NCBI RefSeq assembly: GCF_020748465.1
Contig: NZ_JAHZMP010000010.1
Location: 1 to 64,000, forward strand
Direction of reading: 5' to 3'
From: Terrisporobacter mayombei
Lineage (GTDB): Bacteria > Bacillota > Clostridia > Peptostreptococcales > Peptostreptococcaceae
DNA length: 64,000 nt
In this document: piece after piece, positions 29,579-42,073 of the stretch
Layout: each line of letters begins with the position of its first letter
How positions within the stretch are numbered: the stretch's first letter is position 1
Translations under genes and position numbers: made by a program
Notes under the pieces: model-generated
The model's input: only the letters and a program-made list of their open reading frames with translations
What the model was told of the DNA's origin: nothing
Databases searched by the model: none

Positions 29579-29662
29579 GACTTTTTTTATTTTTTGTATA
29601 CATTATTTTTAACTTTTGTATTATAAAAAATTTTATCTTACTCTTTTTACAGCGACTTGATT

Positions 29663-29691
29663 AGTATATAATTTTTTTTCTTACTTGTCAA
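29663..29691 (-). promoter_or_regulatory. Distal promoter of the S10 cluster
   Basis: Minus strand -35 TTGACA (29686-29691) and -10 TATACT (29663-29668) with 17-base spacing, starting only 11 bases after the tuf terminator. Two strong promoters in series fit the high demand for this cluster. Confidence 0.8.
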
Positions 29692-29701
29692 TATTGTATA
29701 C

Positions 29702-29728
29702 AAAAAAAGAGAGGTTTAACCCCTCTTT
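29702..29728 (-). terminator. Terminator of the str operon (after tuf)
   Basis: Stem 29706-29714 with 29720-29728 (one wobble) and a U-run on the minus strand. The same hairpin, with a loop differing in sequence and length, follows the other tuf copy. Confidence 0.85.
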
Positions 29729-29758
29729 ATTTCTATATATAAATAATCTAAAAATAGA

Positions 29759-30952
29759 TTATTCTACTATTGTTGCAACAACTCCTGAAGCTACTGTTCT
29801 TCCACCTTCTCTGATGGCGAATCTTAATCCTTCTTCAACACATATAGAGTTTATTAAATCAACCTCTATAGTTACGTTATCTCCAGGCATTACCATTTCT
29901 GTTCCTTCTGGTAATTTACAAGCTCCTGTTACGTCAGTTGTTCTGAAGTAGAATTGTGGTCTGTATCCATCGAAGAATGGAGTATGTCTTCCACCTTCTT
30001 CTTTTTTAAGAACGTATATCTCTGCAGTGAACTTTGTATGAGCGTTAACTGAACCTGGCTTAGCTAATACTTGTCCTCTTTCGATATCATCTCTTTGAAC
30101 ACCTCTTAATAATGCTCCTATATTATCTCCAGCTTGTGCGCTATCTAATAATTTTCTGAACATCTCTACACCAGTTACAATAACTTTTCTTGGCTCTTCA
30201 GTTAATCCAACTAATTCAACCTCGTCTTGTACTTTTAATACTCCTCTTTCTACTCTACCTGTAGCAACTGTTCCTCTTCCTGTTATAGAGAATACGTCTT
30301 CTACTGGCATTAAGAACGGCTTATCTACATCTCTTTCTGGAGCTGGTATATATTCATCTATTTGCTCGAATAATTCAACTATTTTGTCTCCCCACTCTGA
30401 TGAAGAATCTTCTAATGCTTTTAATGCAGATCCTCTTACTATTGGAGTGTCATCTCCTGGGAATTCATATTCGTTTAATAATTCTCTTACTTCCATTTCA
30501 ACTAATTCTAATAATTCTTCGTCGTCTACCATGTCGCATTTGTTTAAGAATACTACTATGTATGGTACACCAACTTGTCTTGATAATAGTATATGCTCTC
30601 TTGTTTGAGGCATTGGTCCATCAGTTGCTGAACAAACTAATATAGCACCGTCCATTTGAGCTGCACCTGTTATCATGTTTTTAACGTAGTCAGCATGTCC
30701 TGGGCAGTCAACGTGAGCGTAGTGTCTGTTTGGAGTTTCATATTCAACGTGAGCTGTTGATATTGTAATTCCTCTTTCTCTTTCTTCTGGAGCTTTATCT
30801 ATGTTAGCGAAATCTACAGCTTCTCCTAATTGATATCTGTCAAATAATGTTTTTGTTATTGCTGCTGTTAATGTAGTTTTACCGTGGTCAACGTGACCTA
30901 TTGTTCCTATATTAACGTGTGGTTTATTTCTTTCAAATTTAGCCTTAGCCAT
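29759..30952 (-). CDS. tuf: Elongation factor Tu, copy in the str operon
   Basis: GTPase that brings aminoacyl-tRNA to the ribosome. The 397-residue protein shows the P loop GHVDHGKTT, the DCPGHADYV switch, NKCD specificity motif and the three-domain layout ending in [15 protein letters not shown]. It is identical in protein, and as far as compared in DNA, to the copy at 45668-46861. It follows fusA after about 100 bases that hold a GC-rich hairpin without a U-run, so it is probably co-transcribed with rpsL-rpsG-fusA. Confidence 0.98.
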   Translation of the reverse strand: MAKAKFERNKPHVNIGTIGHVDHGKTTLTAAITKTLFDRYQLGEAVDFANIDKAPEERERGITISTAHVEYETPNRHYAHVDCPGHADYVKNMITGAAQMDGAILVCSATDGPMPQTREHILLSRQVGVPYIVVFLNKCDMVDDEELLELVEMEVRELLNEYEFPGDDTPIVRGSALKALEDSSSEWGDKIVELFEQIDEYIPAPERDVDKPFLMPVEDVFSITGRGTVATGRVERGVLKVQDEVELVGLTEEPRKVIVTGVEMFRKLLDSAQAGDNIGALLRGVQRDDIERGQVLAKPGSVNAHTKFTAEIYVLKKEEGGRHTPFFDGYRPQFYFRTTDVTGACKLPEGTEMVMPGDNVTIEVDLINSICVEEGLRFAIREGGRTVASGVVATIVE

Positions 30953-30998
30953 TGTGAAATACCTCCTAATATATTTTATTATTATAATTTATTATCAT

Positions 30999-31021
30999 AA
31001 GACGAGGATAAACCTCGTCTT
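30999..31021 (-). promoter_or_regulatory. Hairpin between fusA and tuf
   Basis: Perfect 9 bp stem AAGACGAGG/CCTCGTCTT with a 5-base loop. No U-run follows on the minus strand, so a processing or stability element, rather than a terminator, is more likely. Confidence 0.45.
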
Positions 31022-31053
31022 ACTAATTTATTTATTTATAAAGGAAATAATTA

Positions 31054-33120
31054 TTATTTCCCTTCAGCAATTTTCTTAGCAACACTTGCTGGAACTTGCT
31101 CATAGTGATCGAAGATCATTGTGTAAGTTGCTCTACCTTGAGTAGTAGATCTTAATTCAGTAGAGTATCCGAACATTTCTGAAAGTGGAACGAATGCATT
31201 TATAACTTGTGCTCCGCTTCTAGCTTCCATCCCTTGGATTAGACCTCTCTTAGAGTTTAGTCCACCCATAACGTCTCCCATGTACTCTTCTGGAGTAACA
31301 ACTTCAACTTTGAAGAATGGCTCAAGTAATACTGAGTTCCCCTTCTTAAGAGCTTCTTTCATAGCCATTGAACCAGCCATTTTGAATGCCATTTCTGATG
31401 AATCGACTTCATGGTAAGAACCATCGTATAATTCAACAGCAACGTCAACAACTGGATAACCAGCTACTAAACCAGATTGCATAGCACCTTGAATACCAGT
31501 ATCAGTTGGGCCAACATATTCCTTAGGTACAGATCCACCAACAGTTTTGTTTTCGAATTTGTATCCAAGACCTGGCTCTTGTGGGTTAACTCTAAGCTTA
31601 ACATGTCCGTATTGTCCTCTACCACCTGATTGTTTAGAGTATTTGTACTCTACATCAACTGGTTGAGTTATAGTTTCTCTGTAAGCAACTTGAGGAGCCC
31701 CAACGTTAGCTTCTACTTTGAATTCTCTTAATAATCTATCAACGATTATTTCTAAGTGTAATTCACCCATACCTGATATTATAGTCTGTCCTGTTTCTTC
31801 ATCAGTCTTAACTGTGAAAGTTGGATCTTCCTCAGCTAATTTTTGAAGAGCTATACCCATTTTTTCTTGAGCTGCTTTAGACTTTGGTTCTATAGCAACA
31901 GATATAACTGGTTCAGGGAATTCCATAGATTCAAGTATTATTGGGTTAGCTGGATCACATAAAGTATCTCCAGTAGTAGTATCTTTAAGACCTACTGCTG
32001 CAGCTATATCTCCAGCGTATACTACTGTTATTTCTTCTCTTGTATTAGCATGCATTTGAAGGATACGACCTATTCTTTCTCTCTTACCTTTAGTAGAGTT
32101 AAGAACATAAGATCCACCTTGCATTATACCAGAGTAAACTCTGAAGAATGCTAACTTCCCAACGAATGGGTCAGTCATTATTTTGAATGCTAAAGCAGAG
32201 AATGGTTCTTCATCTGATGAGTGTCTTTCATCTTCACTTCCATCTTCTAATATACCTTTTATTGAAGCTATATCAGTTGGAGCTGGTAAATAATCAACAA
32301 CACCATCTAATAATAACTGAACACCCTTGTTCTTGTATGCAGAACCACAGAATACTGGGTTCATTTCACATCCTATAGTAGCTTTTCTTATAGCAGTTTT
32401 TATTTCTTCTACTGAGAATTCTTCACCTTCAAGATATTTCATCATTAACTCTTCGTCAGTTTCAGCTACAGCTTCAACTAATTTTTCTCTCCACTCAGCA
32501 GCTAATTCTTGCATATCTTCTGGTATTTCAGTTCTTTCTATTTCTATTCCTAAGTCGTCTTTATATATGTGAGCACACATTTCTACTAAGTCAACTTCAC
32601 CTTCTAACCAATCTTCTTTACCTATTGGTAATTGAACTGGCACAGCATTTGCATTTAATCTGTCTTTCATCATTTGTACAACATTGTAGAAATCTGCACC
32701 CATGATGTCCATTTTATTTACGAATGCCACTCTAGGTACTCCGTAGTTATCTGCTTGTCTCCATACGTTCTCAGATTGAGGTTCAACCCCACCTTTAGCA
32801 CAGAATACAGCAACAGAACCATCAAGAACTCTTAGAGATCTCTCAACTTCAACAGTGAAATCCACGTGTCCTGGAGTATCTATTATATTTATTCTATGAC
32901 CTTTCCATTGAGCAGTAGTAGCGGCAGAAGTTATTGTTATACCTCTTTCCTTCTCTTGCTCCATCCAGTCCATTTGAGAAGCTCCTTCATGAGTTTCTCC
33001 TATTTTATGAGTTTGTCCAGTATAGAACAGGATTCTTTCTGTAGTAGTAGTTTTCCCTGCATCTATATGGGCCATTATTCCTATATTTCTAGTTTTCTCT
33101 AAAGGAAACTGTCTAGCCAT
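31054..33120 (-). CDS. fusA: Elongation factor G
   Basis: Translocation GTPase of 688 residues. Domain I has [22 protein letters not shown] and NKMD; domain IV has the GGRGQYGHV loop region near residue 500 and domain V closes the protein. Length and sequence match canonical EF-G1 rather than a tetracycline-protection paralogue. It follows rpsG by 68 bases. Confidence 0.98.
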   Translation of the reverse strand: MARQFPLEKTRNIGIMAHIDAGKTTTTERILFYTGQTHKIGETHEGASQMDWMEQEKERGITITSAATTAQWKGHRINIIDTPGHVDFTVEVERSLRVLDGSVAVFCAKGGVEPQSENVWRQADNYGVPRVAFVNKMDIMGADFYNVVQMMKDRLNANAVPVQLPIGKEDWLEGEVDLVEMCAHIYKDDLGIEIERTEIPEDMQELAAEWREKLVEAVAETDEELMMKYLEGEEFSVEEIKTAIRKATIGCEMNPVFCGSAYKNKGVQLLLDGVVDYLPAPTDIASIKGILEDGSEDERHSSDEEPFSALAFKIMTDPFVGKLAFFRVYSGIMQGGSYVLNSTKGKRERIGRILQMHANTREEITVVYAGDIAAAVGLKDTTTGDTLCDPANPIILESMEFPEPVISVAIEPKSKAAQEKMGIALQKLAEEDPTFTVKTDEETGQTIISGMGELHLEIIVDRLLREFKVEANVGAPQVAYRETITQPVDVEYKYSKQSGGRGQYGHVKLRVNPQEPGLGYKFENKTVGGSVPKEYVGPTDTGIQGAMQSGLVAGYPVVDVAVELYDGSYHEVDSSEMAFKMAGSMAMKEALKKGNSVLLEPFFKVEVVTPEEYMGDVMGGLNSKRGLIQGMEARSGAQVINAFVPLSEMFGYSTELRSTTQGRATYTMIFDHYEQVPASVAKKIAEGK

Positions 33121-33188
33121 GGTTATCCTCCTTAAGATATCCTTTATTATTTCATATGAAACAAATTCTATTCTTTATTTGTATAAGA

Positions 33189-33659
33189 TTAGAATCTGTA
33201 ATGAGCAAATGCTTTATTAGCTTCTGCCATTTTATGAGTATCTTCTCTCTTCTTAACTGATGCACCAGTATTATTAGCAGCATCCATTATTTCTTTAGCA
33301 AGTTTTTCAACCATACCTTTTTCACCACGAGCTCTAGTATAGTTTACTAGCCATCTTAAACCTAAAGTTTGTCTTCTTTCAGGTCTAACTTCTATTGGAA
33401 CTTGGTAGTTAGCTCCACCAACTCTTCTTGCTTTAACTTCTAAAACTGGCATTATGTTATCCATAGCTTTGTCGAATACTTCTAAAGCATCTTCTCCAGT
33501 TTTTTCAGCAATTATAGCAAAAGCATCATACACGATTGTTTGTGCTTTCCCTTTTTTTCCATCTATCATTAAATTGTTTATTAATTTACTTACCACTTTA
33601 CTTCCATACATTGGATCTGGTAAAACTTCTCTTTTTGGAACATTACCTTTTCTTGGCAT
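33189..33659 (-). CDS. rpsG: Ribosomal protein S7 (uS7)
   Basis: Head-assembly protein of the 30S subunit at the E site; S7 represses the str operon in E. coli. The 156-residue protein begins [16 protein letters not shown] and includes [19 protein letters not shown]. The rpsL-rpsG gap of 135 bases holds a long-range inverted repeat. Confidence 0.97.
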   Translation of the reverse strand: MPRKGNVPKREVLPDPMYGSKVVSKLINNLMIDGKKGKAQTIVYDAFAIIAEKTGEDALEVFDKAMDNIMPVLEVKARRVGGANYQVPIEVRPERRQTLGLRWLVNYTRARGEKGMVEKLAKEIMDAANNTGASVKKREDTHKMAEANKAFAHYRF

Positions 33660-33708
33660 TTTGCTTCCCTCCTTAATTATTTAATCTTAAATCATAGGTA
33701 CTCGACAT

Positions 33709-33779
33709 AATAAAATGCCGTGATGCCATAAATACGAATATATATTTAAAGCACCGCACTATAATATTGTCATTTTATT
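33709..33779 (-). promoter_or_regulatory. Structured rpsL-rpsG intergenic element
   Basis: A 9 bp perfect pairing (33709-33717 with 33771-33779) encloses a second helix formed by GGTGC and GCATC segments in minus-strand RNA. The place matches where E. coli S7 binds its own mRNA, but the sequence similarity is untested. Confidence 0.4.
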
Positions 33780-33794
33780 GTTTAGTTTAGTAAT

Positions 33795-34217
33795 TTATTT
33801 CTTTGCAGCTTTAGGTTTCTTAGCACCATATTTAGATCTTGATTGCATTCTTTTATCAACACCTGCAGTATCTAATGTACCTCTTAATATATGATATCTA
33901 ACCCCTGGAAGGTCTTTTACTCTTCCTCCTCTTATAAGAACAACACTATGTTCTTGTAAGTTATGTCCTTCTCCTGGTATATAAGCAGAAACTTCTATAC
34001 CATTAGTTAATCTAACTCTGGCAACTTTTCTTAAAGCTGAGTTTGGTTTTTTAGGAGTAACTGTCTTTACTGACGTACAAACTCCTCTTTTTTGTGGAGC
34101 ACTAGCATTAGTAGTTTTCTTGTGTAAAGAGTTAAACCCTTTTTGTAATGCTGGAGCAGTAGATTTTTTCTCTATGTCTTTTCTACTTTTACGAACTAAT
34201 TGGTTAATTGTTGGCAT
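33795..34217 (-). CDS. rpsL: Ribosomal protein S12 (uS12)
   Basis: Decoding-centre protein of 140 residues starting [12 protein letters not shown]. The streptomycin-relevant segments read [11 protein letters not shown] and [13 protein letters not shown], both in wild-type form. AGGAGG stands 8 bases before the chosen ATG. It heads the str operon. No L7Ae-family gene lies between rpoC and rpsL, unlike B. subtilis. Confidence 0.97.
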   Translation of the reverse strand: MPTINQLVRKSRKDIEKKSTAPALQKGFNSLHKKTTNASAPQKRGVCTSVKTVTPKKPNSALRKVARVRLTNGIEVSAYIPGEGHNLQEHSVVLIRGGRVKDLPGVRYHILRGTLDTAGVDKRMQSRSKYGAKKPKAAKK

Positions 34218-34278
34218 CATCTGCACCTCCTTTTCGTAATTTTCGATCTAAAATGATCGCCAACTAAATCAATATGAA

Positions 34279-34307
34279 TTCATACTGACTTTGTAATAGT
34301 TTGTCAC
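34279..34307 (-). promoter_or_regulatory. Promoter candidate of the str operon
   Basis: Minus strand GTGACA (34302-34307) and TATGAA (34279-34284) with 17-base spacing, about 65 bases before rpsL and after the rpoC terminator. Moderate match only. Confidence 0.45.
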
Positions 34308-34400
34308 TATAAAATGTCATAAAAAGCCACTACAAATATAGGGGCAACATTTAATAGTTTGGTACTTATAGTTCTTTATTTATATATTAATGCTTATTTA

Positions 34401-34437
34401 AAAGTTTACTAAAAACCTGGGTTTTCAAGTAAACTTT
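34401..34437 (-). terminator. Terminator of rpoB-rpoC
   Basis: Outer 10 bp stem (34401-34410 with 34428-34437) extended inward by AAAACC/GGTTTT; minus-strand RNA ends the stem in UUUU. About 70 bases past the rpoC stop. Confidence 0.75.
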
Positions 34438-34509
34438 CAAATTTCACACTTTTACATTTTAACACCACCGTCAATTGATGTCAAGAACTCTTTAATTTGC
34501 ATTCTTGTA

Positions 34510-37500
34510 TTATTCTTCTATCTTTTCAACGGCTATATTTCTATATTTTTTCATTCCTGTACCTGCTGGAATTAACTTACCTAATATAACATTCTCTTTT
34601 AGTCCTATTAAGCGGTCTTCTTTTCCTTTTATTGCAGCTTCAGTTAAAACTCTTGTAGTTTCTTGGAATGAAGCAGCTGACAGGAATGATTCTGTAGCAA
34701 GAGATGCTTTAGTTATTCCAAGTAATACTCTTTTAGCAGTTGCTGGTCTAAGTCCATCTGATATAGCTTCATCATTACATTTTTCAAATGTTAATACATC
34801 TTCATAACCACCTGGTAATAAATGTGTATCTCCTGGATCTTCAACCTTAACTTTAGATAGCATTTGTCTTACTATAACTTCTATATGCTTATCGTTAACG
34901 TCAACCCCTTGAAGCCTATAAACTCTTTGAACCTCTTTAACTATATATTCTTGAACTCCACCTATACCTTTAACTCTTACGATATCATGTGGATTTATAG
35001 AACCTTGTGTTAAAGGGTCTCCAGCTTTAACCATTTGGCCTTGTTTAACTCTTAATCTAGAGTTATAGGCTATTGCGTAAGCTTGTTTTTCACCTTCATT
35101 TGGTACAACTATTATTTCTTTTCTCTTACCTGTTTCATCTATTTCAACTCTACCATCTATTTCAGCTATTACAGCTAAACCTTTAGGTTTTCTTGCTTCG
35201 AATAACTCTTCAACCCTTGGAAGACCTTGAGTTATATCTCCACCGGCAACCCCACCTGTATGGAATGTACGCATTGTAAGCTGTGTACCTGGTTCACCAA
35301 TTGATTGAGCAGCTATTATACCTATAGCTTCACCTATATTAACTTCTTTTCCAGTAGCTAAGTTTCTACCATAACATTTCGAACAAACACCATGTCTAGT
35401 TTTACAGTTAAGAACAGTTCTTATTTGAACTTCTTCTATTCCTGCTGCTACTATCTCTTCAGCTTGTTCTTCCATTATCATAGCATCAGCTTCTACTATA
35501 ACTTCACCAGTATTAGGATTTACTATAGGATCTATAGTATATCTTCCTACTATTCTATCATATATTTCTTCAATAACTTCGTTACCTTCTTTTATAGCTA
35601 CGATTGTTGAAGCATCAGTAGTTCCACAATCATAATCTCTAACTATGACGTCTTGAGAAACGTCAACAAGTCTTCTTGTTAAGTATCCTGAATCGGCTGT
35701 ACGAAGAGCTGTATCTGAAAGTCCTTTTCTAGCACCATGTGATGATATAAAGTATTCCATAACTGATAACCCCTCACGGAAGTTAGATTTAACTGGGATT
35801 TCTACTGTTTGACCAGATGCATTGGCCATCAGACCACGCATACCAGCTAACTGTCTTATCTGATTCTTAGAACCTCTGGCTCCTGAATGGGCCATTATAT
35901 AAATGTTGTTCATTCTTTCAAGTCCATTCATAAGTGCATCAGTTACTTTATTAGTAGTTTCTGTCCAAGTTTCTATAACTTTCTCATATCTTTCTTCATC
36001 AGATATAAGTCCTCTTCCGTAAGCTTTTTCAAACTTATCAACTTGTTTTTCAGCAGCAGCTATATATTCTGCCTTTTCTTTTGGTACTTTCATATCTGAA
36101 ACTGCAACTGTTATACCACCAACTGTAGAATATTTAAATCCTAAAGCTTTTATATGGTCTAGAACTTCTGCAGTTTTTGTATTACCATGTCTTCTAAAGC
36201 ATTTTTCTATTATTTTTCCTAATGCTTTTTTATCAACTAGGAAATCTATTTCTAATTTAAATGGATCTATATTTCTATCTACAAATCCTAAGTCTTGAGG
36301 CATATTCTCATTGAAAATAAATCTACCTACAGTACTTTCTATTAATCCTTTTCTTCCATCTGGGAATACTTTTCTTACTTTAACAGCGGCATGTAATTCA
36401 ACAGCTTTAGTTTGGTAAGCCATTAATAGCTCATTGTAGTCTTTAAATATACTTCCTGTTCCTTTTTCTTCACCTTGTGATTCTATCGTTAAGTAATAAC
36501 TACCTAGAACCATATCCTGAGATGGAGTAGTTATAGGAGAACCATCTTTAGGTGCAAGTATATTATTTACAGAAAGCATTAAGAATCTAGCTTCTGCTTG
36601 TGCTTCAACAGATAAAGGAACGTGAACGGCCATTTGGTCACCATCGAAGTCAGCATTGTATGCTGTACATACAAGTGGATGTAACTTAATTGCTTTTCCT
36701 TCAACTAATATTGGTTCAAATGCTTGTATACCTAATCTGTGTAATGTAGGAGCACGGTTAAGTAAAACTGGATGGCTCTTGATTACATCTTCAAGTACAT
36801 CCCATACTTCTGGTTTTACTTTTTCAACTATAGATTTAGCACTCTTAATATTATGTGCATGACCTTCTTTAACTAATCTATCCATCACGAATGGTTTGAA
36901 TAATTCAAGGGCCATTTTTCTTGGAAGACCACATTGATAGAATTTAAGTTCTGGTCCAACAACGATAACAGAACGTCCTGAATAGTCAACACGTTTACCA
37001 AGTAAGTTTTGACGGAAACGCCCTTGCTTACCTTTCAACATGTCTGATAAAGACTTAAGTGGTCTATTACCAGGTCCAGTTACCGGTCTTCCTCTTCTAC
37101 CATTGTCTATTAGAGCATCTACCGCTTCTTGAAGCATTCTCTTTTCATTTCTAACGATGATATCAGGAGCTCCAAGTTCTAATAATCTTTTAAGTCTGTT
37201 ATTTCTGTTTATAACTCTTCTATATAAGTCATTTAAGTCAGAAGTTGCAAATCTACCTCCATCTAATTGAACCATCGGTCTTAAATCTGGTGGAATTACT
37301 GGTATTGCATCTAATATCATCCACTCTGGCTTATTTCCAGATTTTCTGAATGCTTCAACAACTTCTAATCTTCTTATTGTTCTTACTCTTTTTTGTCCAG
37401 TACTGTCTTTTAAATCATCTCTTAACATTTTAGACTCTTTTTCTAAGTCTATTTTTTGTAAAAGCTTATTAACAGCTTCTGCACCCATTCCAACTTCAAA

Positions 37501-37995
37501 AGTGTTTCCATGCTCTCTGTAAACAGTTCTAAACTTATCTTCGTTTATTAACTCTTTTTCGTTTAATCCTGTTTCTCCTGGATCAATAACAACATAAGAA
37601 GCAAAATATAATATTTTTTCTAGTGATCTAGGTGACATATCAAGTAAGAGACCCATTCTACTTGGTATTCCTTTGAAGTACCAGATGTGAGACATAGGAG
37701 CTGCAAGCTCTATATGTCCCATTCTAGATCTTCTTACTTTAGATTTAGTTACTTCAACGCCACATCTATCACATATTACGCCTTTATATCTAACTCTTCT
37801 GTATTTTCCACAATGACATTCCCAGTCTTTTTGTGGTCCAAATATTCTTTCGCAGAATAAACCGTCTTTCTCTGGCTTTAAAGTACGGTAGTTTATAGTT
37901 TCTGGTTTTTTTACTTCACCATAAGACCATTCTCTTATTCTTTCTGGAGAAGCTAATCCTATTTTAATCGACTCGAAATTGTTTAATTCAAACAA
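34510..37995 (-). CDS. rpoC: RNA polymerase beta-prime subunit
   Basis: Catalytic subunit, 1161 residues. Visible are the N-terminal zinc site (CHCG with CDRCG), the invariant active-site [12 protein letters not shown], the bridge-helix/trigger-loop region with [19 protein letters not shown] (split here by one residue as [10 protein letters not shown]) and the second zinc site [13 protein letters not shown]. No large lineage insertion is seen. It follows rpoB by 39 bases. Confidence 0.98.
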   Translation of the reverse strand: MFELNNFESIKIGLASPERIREWSYGEVKKPETINYRTLKPEKDGLFCERIFGPQKDWECHCGKYRRVRYKGVICDRCGVEVTKSKVRRSRMGHIELAAPMSHIWYFKGIPSRMGLLLDMSPRSLEKILYFASYVVIDPGETGLNEKELINEDKFRTVYREHGNTFEVGMGAEAVNKLLQKIDLEKESKMLRDDLKDSTGQKRVRTIRRLEVVEAFRKSGNKPEWMILDAIPVIPPDLRPMVQLDGGRFATSDLNDLYRRVINRNNRLKRLLELGAPDIIVRNEKRMLQEAVDALIDNGRRGRPVTGPGNRPLKSLSDMLKGKQGRFRQNLLGKRVDYSGRSVIVVGPELKFYQCGLPRKMALELFKPFVMDRLVKEGHAHNIKSAKSIVEKVKPEVWDVLEDVIKSHPVLLNRAPTLHRLGIQAFEPILVEGKAIKLHPLVCTAYNADFDGDQMAVHVPLSVEAQAEARFLMLSVNNILAPKDGSPITTPSQDMVLGSYYLTIESQGEEKGTGSIFKDYNELLMAYQTKAVELHAAVKVRKVFPDGRKGLIESTVGRFIFNENMPQDLGFVDRNIDPFKLEIDFLVDKKALGKIIEKCFRRHGNTKTAEVLDHIKALGFKYSTVGGITVAVSDMKVPKEKAEYIAAAEKQVDKFEKAYGRGLISDEERYEKVIETWTETTNKVTDALMNGLERMNNIYIMAHSGARGSKNQIRQLAGMRGLMANASGQTVEIPVKSNFREGLSVMEYFISSHGARKGLSDTALRTADSGYLTRRLVDVSQDVIVRDYDCGTTDASTIVAIKEGNEVIEEIYDRIVGRYTIDPIVNPNTGEVIVEADAMIMEEQAEEIVAAGIEEVQIRTVLNCKTRHGVCSKCYGRNLATGKEVNIGEAIGIIAAQSIGEPGTQLTMRTFHTGGVAGGDITQGLPRVEELFEARKPKGLAVIAEIDGRVEIDETGKRKEIIVVPNEGEKQAYAIAYNSRLRVKQGQMVKAGDPLTQGSINPHDIVRVKGIGGVQEYIVKEVQRVYRLQGVDVNDKHIEVIVRQMLSKVKVEDPGDTHLLPGGYEDVLTFEKCNDEAISDGLRPATAKRVLLGITKASLATESFLSAASFQETTRVLTEAAIKGKEDRLIGLKENVILGKLIPAGTGMKKYRNIAVEKIEE

Positions 37996-38034
37996 GGAGT
38001 TCTCTCCCTTCTATTTGATATTTATTTTATAAAA

Positions 38035-41000
38035 CTACATTTCATAATTATCGTTGTCATCATTATTGTAGTCAAAATCATCGTAACTCATATCATCTAC
38101 TAATTGTTCATCTTCTTCAACTTCTATTTCTTCTATCATGTGATTTTCTTGAACATCAGTATCATTGCTAATTACCGAACCTTCAAAATCACTTTCTGGT
38201 TCATCGAAGTCAACATTTTCTTTAACGTCTAATTCTTCTTCTTCTTCTGATAGTATTTTTACATCTAAGCATAAAGATTGAAGTTCTTTTATTAACACTT
38301 TGAATGATTCTGGTATACCTGGTTCAGGTATGTTTTCACCTTTAACAATAGCTTCGTAAGTTCTAACACGACCAACAACATCATCTGATTTAACAGTAAG
38401 TATTTCTTGTAGGATATGAGCTGCACCGTATGCTTCTAATGCCCAAACCTCCATCTCACCGAATCTTTGTCCACCGAATTGCGCTTTACCGCCTAGTGGT
38501 TGTTGCGTAACTAGTGAGTATGGTCCTGTACTTCTTGCATGTAACTTGTCATCTACTAGATGGTGAAGTTTCAAGTAATACATGTATCCAACTGTTATTC
38601 TATTATCAAATGATTCACCTGTTCTACCATCAAATAAAGTTAATTTTCCATCTCTAGAATATCCAGCTTCCTCAAGAGCATCTTGAATATCATACTCATT
38701 AGCACCATCAAACACTGATGTGGCAACATGCCATCCTAATTTCTTAGCTGCAAGTCCTAAATGCATTTCAAGTACCTGACCGATATTCATACGAGATGGT
38801 ATACCTTGCGGATTAAGAACTATATCCATAGGCGTTCCGTCTTCCATAAATGGCATATCTTCTTCTGGTAATACTCTTGAGATAACCCCTTTATTACCAT
38901 GACGTCCGGCCATTTTATCTCCGACTTTTATTTTTCTCTTCTTAGCAATGTAACATCTTACACTTTCATTTACACCTGGTGATAAGTCATCACCATTTTC
39001 TCTTGTGAATAATTTTATATCAACTATGATACCAGATTCTCCATGAGGAACTTTAAGAGATGTATCTCTAACTTCTCTTGCTTTTTCTCCGAATATTGCA
39101 CGAAGTAATCTTTCTTCAGCAGTAAGTTCAGTTTCTCCTTTTGGAGTTACTTTACCAACTAATATATCTCCTGAATCTACTTCAGCACCTATTCTGATTA
39201 TACCTCTTTCATCTAAGTTCTTAATTGCATTCTCAGATACGTTTGGTATATCTCTAGTAATTTCTTCTGGTCCTAGTTTAGTATCTCTTGCTTCACATTC
39301 ATACTCTTCGATATGAATTGTTGATAATCTATCTTCTTTAACAAGTCTTTCATTTATTAAAACAGCATCCTCATAGTTGTATCCTTCCCAAGTCATGAAG
39401 GCTATCAGGCAGTTTCTTCCTAAAGCTACTTCTCCTAAGTCTGTTGCTGGACCATCTGCTATAACATCGCCAGCTTCTATCATATCATTTTTGCTTATGA
39501 TAGGAGTTTGGTTAACACATGTACCAGAGTTAGATCTTTTGAATTTAAGTAGTTTATACTTGTCTTTATTTCCATCTTCTCTTTTTATTATTATTTCATC
39601 TGCAGTAACTCTTTCTGCTATACCAGAATGTTTAGCTACTACAACTGCTCCTGAGTCTTTTGCTGCTCTATACTCACAACCAGTTCCTATGATTGGTGCT
39701 TCTCTTCTTACAAGAGGCACGGCTTGACGCTGCATGTTTGATCCCATTAGGGCACGGTTGGCGTCATCATTTTCAAGGAATGGTATCATAGCTGTAGCTA
39801 TAGAAACAACTTGTTTTGGAGATATATCCATGAAGTCTACTCTATTAGCAGGAAGTAATTCAACAGTACCATTAACTGTTCTACAAACCACTTTATTGTT
39901 TACAAATTCACCATTTTCTTTTAATGGCTCATTTGCTTGAGCTCTTACAAATATATCTTCTTCATCAGCAGTTAAATATTGAATTTTATCTGTTATTCTT
40001 CCAGTTTCTTTATCATATTTTCTGTAAGGAGATTCTATAAATCCATATTCATTTATTTTAGCATAAGTTCCTAGAGAGTTTATAAGACCGATATTTGGTC
40101 CTTCTGGAGTCTCTATAGGACACATTCTACCGTAATGAGAATGATGAACGTCACGCACTTCGAATCCAGCTCTTTCTCTCGAAAGCCCACCTGGTCCTAA
40201 TGCTGATAATCTTCTCTTGTGAGTTAATTCTGACAATGGATTTGTTTGATCCATGAACTGAGATAACTGAGAGCTACCAAAGAATTCTTTAATTGCAGCT
40301 GAAACAGGTCTTATATTTACTAATGCTTGCGGAGTTATAGATTCCATGTCTTGTACAGTCATTCTTTCTCTTATAACTCTTTCCATTCTTGAAAGACCAA
40401 TTCTTACTTGATTTTGTAATAATTCTCCAACAGATCTTATTCTTCTATTTCCTAAGTGGTCTATATCATCTATAGTTCCAACATCAGAGAATAGATTAAA
40501 TTGATAATTTATAGATGCTATAATATCGTCTAATAAGATATGCTTTGGTATTAATTCTCTCATTCTTATTCTTAAAGCTTCTTTTATTTCTTCTTCAGTA
40601 GTACATTCAGCTAAAATTTCTTTTAATGTTGGGTAATGTACTTTTTCTTTGATTTTTAAATCATCTATATCAAATTTAATATGAGACTTGATGTCTACAA
40701 AATTATTTCCTATTACTTTAACTTTTTTGTCTTCTTCAGCTAAAACGCGAACAAAGTTTATACCCGAATTTTGTATCTCCCAAGCTTTTTCGTAAGATAT
40801 TTTTTCTCCATCTTTTACGAAAACTTCTCCTGTTTCAGGATTTATTATGTCTTCGCAAGATATTCTGTTCATTATTCTATAAGCTAATGCTAATTTCTTA
40901 TTGAACTTATATCTTCCTACTTTTGCTAAGTCATATCTTTTTGCATCAAAGAATAAAGCATTTATTAATGATGATGCACTCTCTACAGTAGGTGGTTCAC

Positions 41001-41727
41001 CTGGTCTTAATTTTTTATAAATTTCAACTAAACCTGACTCTACAGAATTAGTATTGTCTTTGTCTAATGTAGCTAGTAATCTTTCATCTTCACCTAATAA
41101 CTCTTTTATTTCTTCGTCTGTTCCTATACCTAATGCTCTTAAAAGAACTGTTACAGGTTGTTTTCTTGTTCTATCAACTCTTACATAGATAACATCATTA
41201 GTATCAGTTTCATATTCTAACCATGCTCCTCTATTCGGTATAACAGTTGAAGATATCATTTTTTTACCAGTTTTCATATCTCTATCAAGTGCATAGTATA
41301 CACCAGGAGATCTAACTAGCTGACTTACTATAACTCTTTCCGCTCCATTAATAACAAAAGTTCCTCTATCTGTCATAAGAGGGAAATCCCCCATGAAGAC
41401 CTTTTGTTCCTTAATTTCTCCAGTCTCTTTATTTATAAGTCTTACTTTTACATTTAGAGGTGCATGATATGTAGCATCTCTTTCTTTACACTCTTCTATA
41501 TCGTATTTTGGTTTTTCGTCTAAAGAGTAATCTACGAATTCTAATATTAAATTTCCCGTGTAGTCTTCTATTGGAGAAATGTCTTCAAATACTTCTTTTA
41601 AACCTTCTTCTAAAAACCACTTATAGGAATCAACTTGTATTTCTATAAGATTTGGTAAATCAGCTATTTCTTTTATTTTAGAAAAGCTCATTCTAGTTCT
41701 CTTACCTATCGTGACAGGGTATGGCAT
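38035..41727 (-). CDS. rpoB: RNA polymerase beta subunit with acidic tail
   Basis: Subunit of 1230 residues. The rifampicin-site region reads [19 protein letters not shown] followed by [10 protein letters not shown], with the usual His, Arg and Ser residues, so no classical resistance change is visible. Other landmarks are [18 protein letters not shown] and the C-terminal [18 protein letters not shown]. The last 70 or so residues are a strongly acidic, low-complexity extension (many Asp/Glu/Asn) beyond the normal core. Confidence 0.98.
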   Translation of the reverse strand: MPYPVTIGKRTRMSFSKIKEIADLPNLIEIQVDSYKWFLEEGLKEVFEDISPIEDYTGNLILEFVDYSLDEKPKYDIEECKERDATYHAPLNVKVRLINKETGEIKEQKVFMGDFPLMTDRGTFVINGAERVIVSQLVRSPGVYYALDRDMKTGKKMISSTVIPNRGAWLEYETDTNDVIYVRVDRTRKQPVTVLLRALGIGTDEEIKELLGEDERLLATLDKDNTNSVESGLVEIYKKLRPGEPPTVESASSLINALFFDAKRYDLAKVGRYKFNKKLALAYRIMNRISCEDIINPETGEVFVKDGEKISYEKAWEIQNSGINFVRVLAEEDKKVKVIGNNFVDIKSHIKFDIDDLKIKEKVHYPTLKEILAECTTEEEIKEALRIRMRELIPKHILLDDIIASINYQFNLFSDVGTIDDIDHLGNRRIRSVGELLQNQVRIGLSRMERVIRERMTVQDMESITPQALVNIRPVSAAIKEFFGSSQLSQFMDQTNPLSELTHKRRLSALGPGGLSRERAGFEVRDVHHSHYGRMCPIETPEGPNIGLINSLGTYAKINEYGFIESPYRKYDKETGRITDKIQYLTADEEDIFVRAQANEPLKENGEFVNNKVVCRTVNGTVELLPANRVDFMDISPKQVVSIATAMIPFLENDDANRALMGSNMQRQAVPLVRREAPIIGTGCEYRAAKDSGAVVVAKHSGIAERVTADEIIIKREDGNKDKYKLLKFKRSNSGTCVNQTPIISKNDMIEAGDVIADGPATDLGEVALGRNCLIAFMTWEGYNYEDAVLINERLVKEDRLSTIHIEEYECEARDTKLGPEEITRDIPNVSENAIKNLDERGIIRIGAEVDSGDILVGKVTPKGETELTAEERLLRAIFGEKAREVRDTSLKVPHGESGIIVDIKLFTRENGDDLSPGVNESVRCYIAKKRKIKVGDKMAGRHGNKGVISRVLPEEDMPFMEDGTPMDIVLNPQGIPSRMNIGQVLEMHLGLAAKKLGWHVATSVFDGANEYDIQDALEEAGYSRDGKLTLFDGRTGESFDNRITVGYMYYLKLHHLVDDKLHARSTGPYSLVTQQPLGGKAQFGGQRFGEMEVWALEAYGAAHILQEILTVKSDDVVGRVRTYEAIVKGENIPEPGIPESFKVLIKELQSLCLDVKILSEEEEELDVKENVDFDEPESDFEGSVISNDTDVQENHMIEEIEVEEDEQLVDDMSYDDFDYNNDDNDNYEM

Positions 41728-41786
41728 TCACTTTTCACCTCTCAATAATTAAAAATAAAACCATTGTGATTCTAACGCATCTAGGA

Positions 41787-41815
41787 ATTATACCACAAAT
41801 CTGACTAAATTTCAA
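41787..41815 (-). promoter_or_regulatory. Promoter of rpoB-rpoC
   Basis: Minus strand -35 TTGAAA (41810-41815), 17-base spacer and a perfect extended -10 TGGTATAAT (core 41787-41792). It lies about 60 bases before rpoB and downstream of a terminator, so rpoBC can be expressed apart from rplJL. Confidence 0.85.
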
Positions 41816-41934
41816 TATTCTTATTGCCCAATCTTTTTAATTTTATGTATTAAAATTTTATTCACAAAATATGCATTATTTATTATGCTCAAAAAACCAA
41901 ACAATAATTCTAGTTTTTTAAAAAAATTTCCAAA

Positions 41935-41984
41935 CTAGAGAATAGAAAACAGAAGTAAGTTTACATCTACTTTCTATTCTCTAG
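41935..41984 (-). promoter_or_regulatory. Long hairpin between rplL and rpoB
   Basis: A stem of about 19 bp (14 perfect outer pairs, then two G-U pairs and three more) closed by a 12-base loop. A U-rich tract starts several bases after the stem, so it may be a weak second terminator or an RNA processing signal between rplL and rpoB. Confidence 0.55.
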
Positions 41985-42006
41985 TTTATCATTTCATTTT
42001 TAGTTT

Positions 42007-42036
42007 AAAAAAAGGCATCTAACTAAGATGCCTTTT
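42007..42036 (-). terminator. Terminator after rplL
   Basis: Perfect 11 bp stem (42010-42020 with 42026-42036), 5-base loop and U7 run, 38 bases after the rplL stop. Confidence 0.88.
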
Positions 42037-42073
42037 ATATTTTTATTATTAGCTTTTAATAACTATCTTATAA

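Noticed and set aside
30384..30645. Plus-strand frames inside tuf that recur identically at 46293-46554
   Set aside because: The recurrence only mirrors the duplicated tuf gene and is not evidence of a conserved antisense gene.
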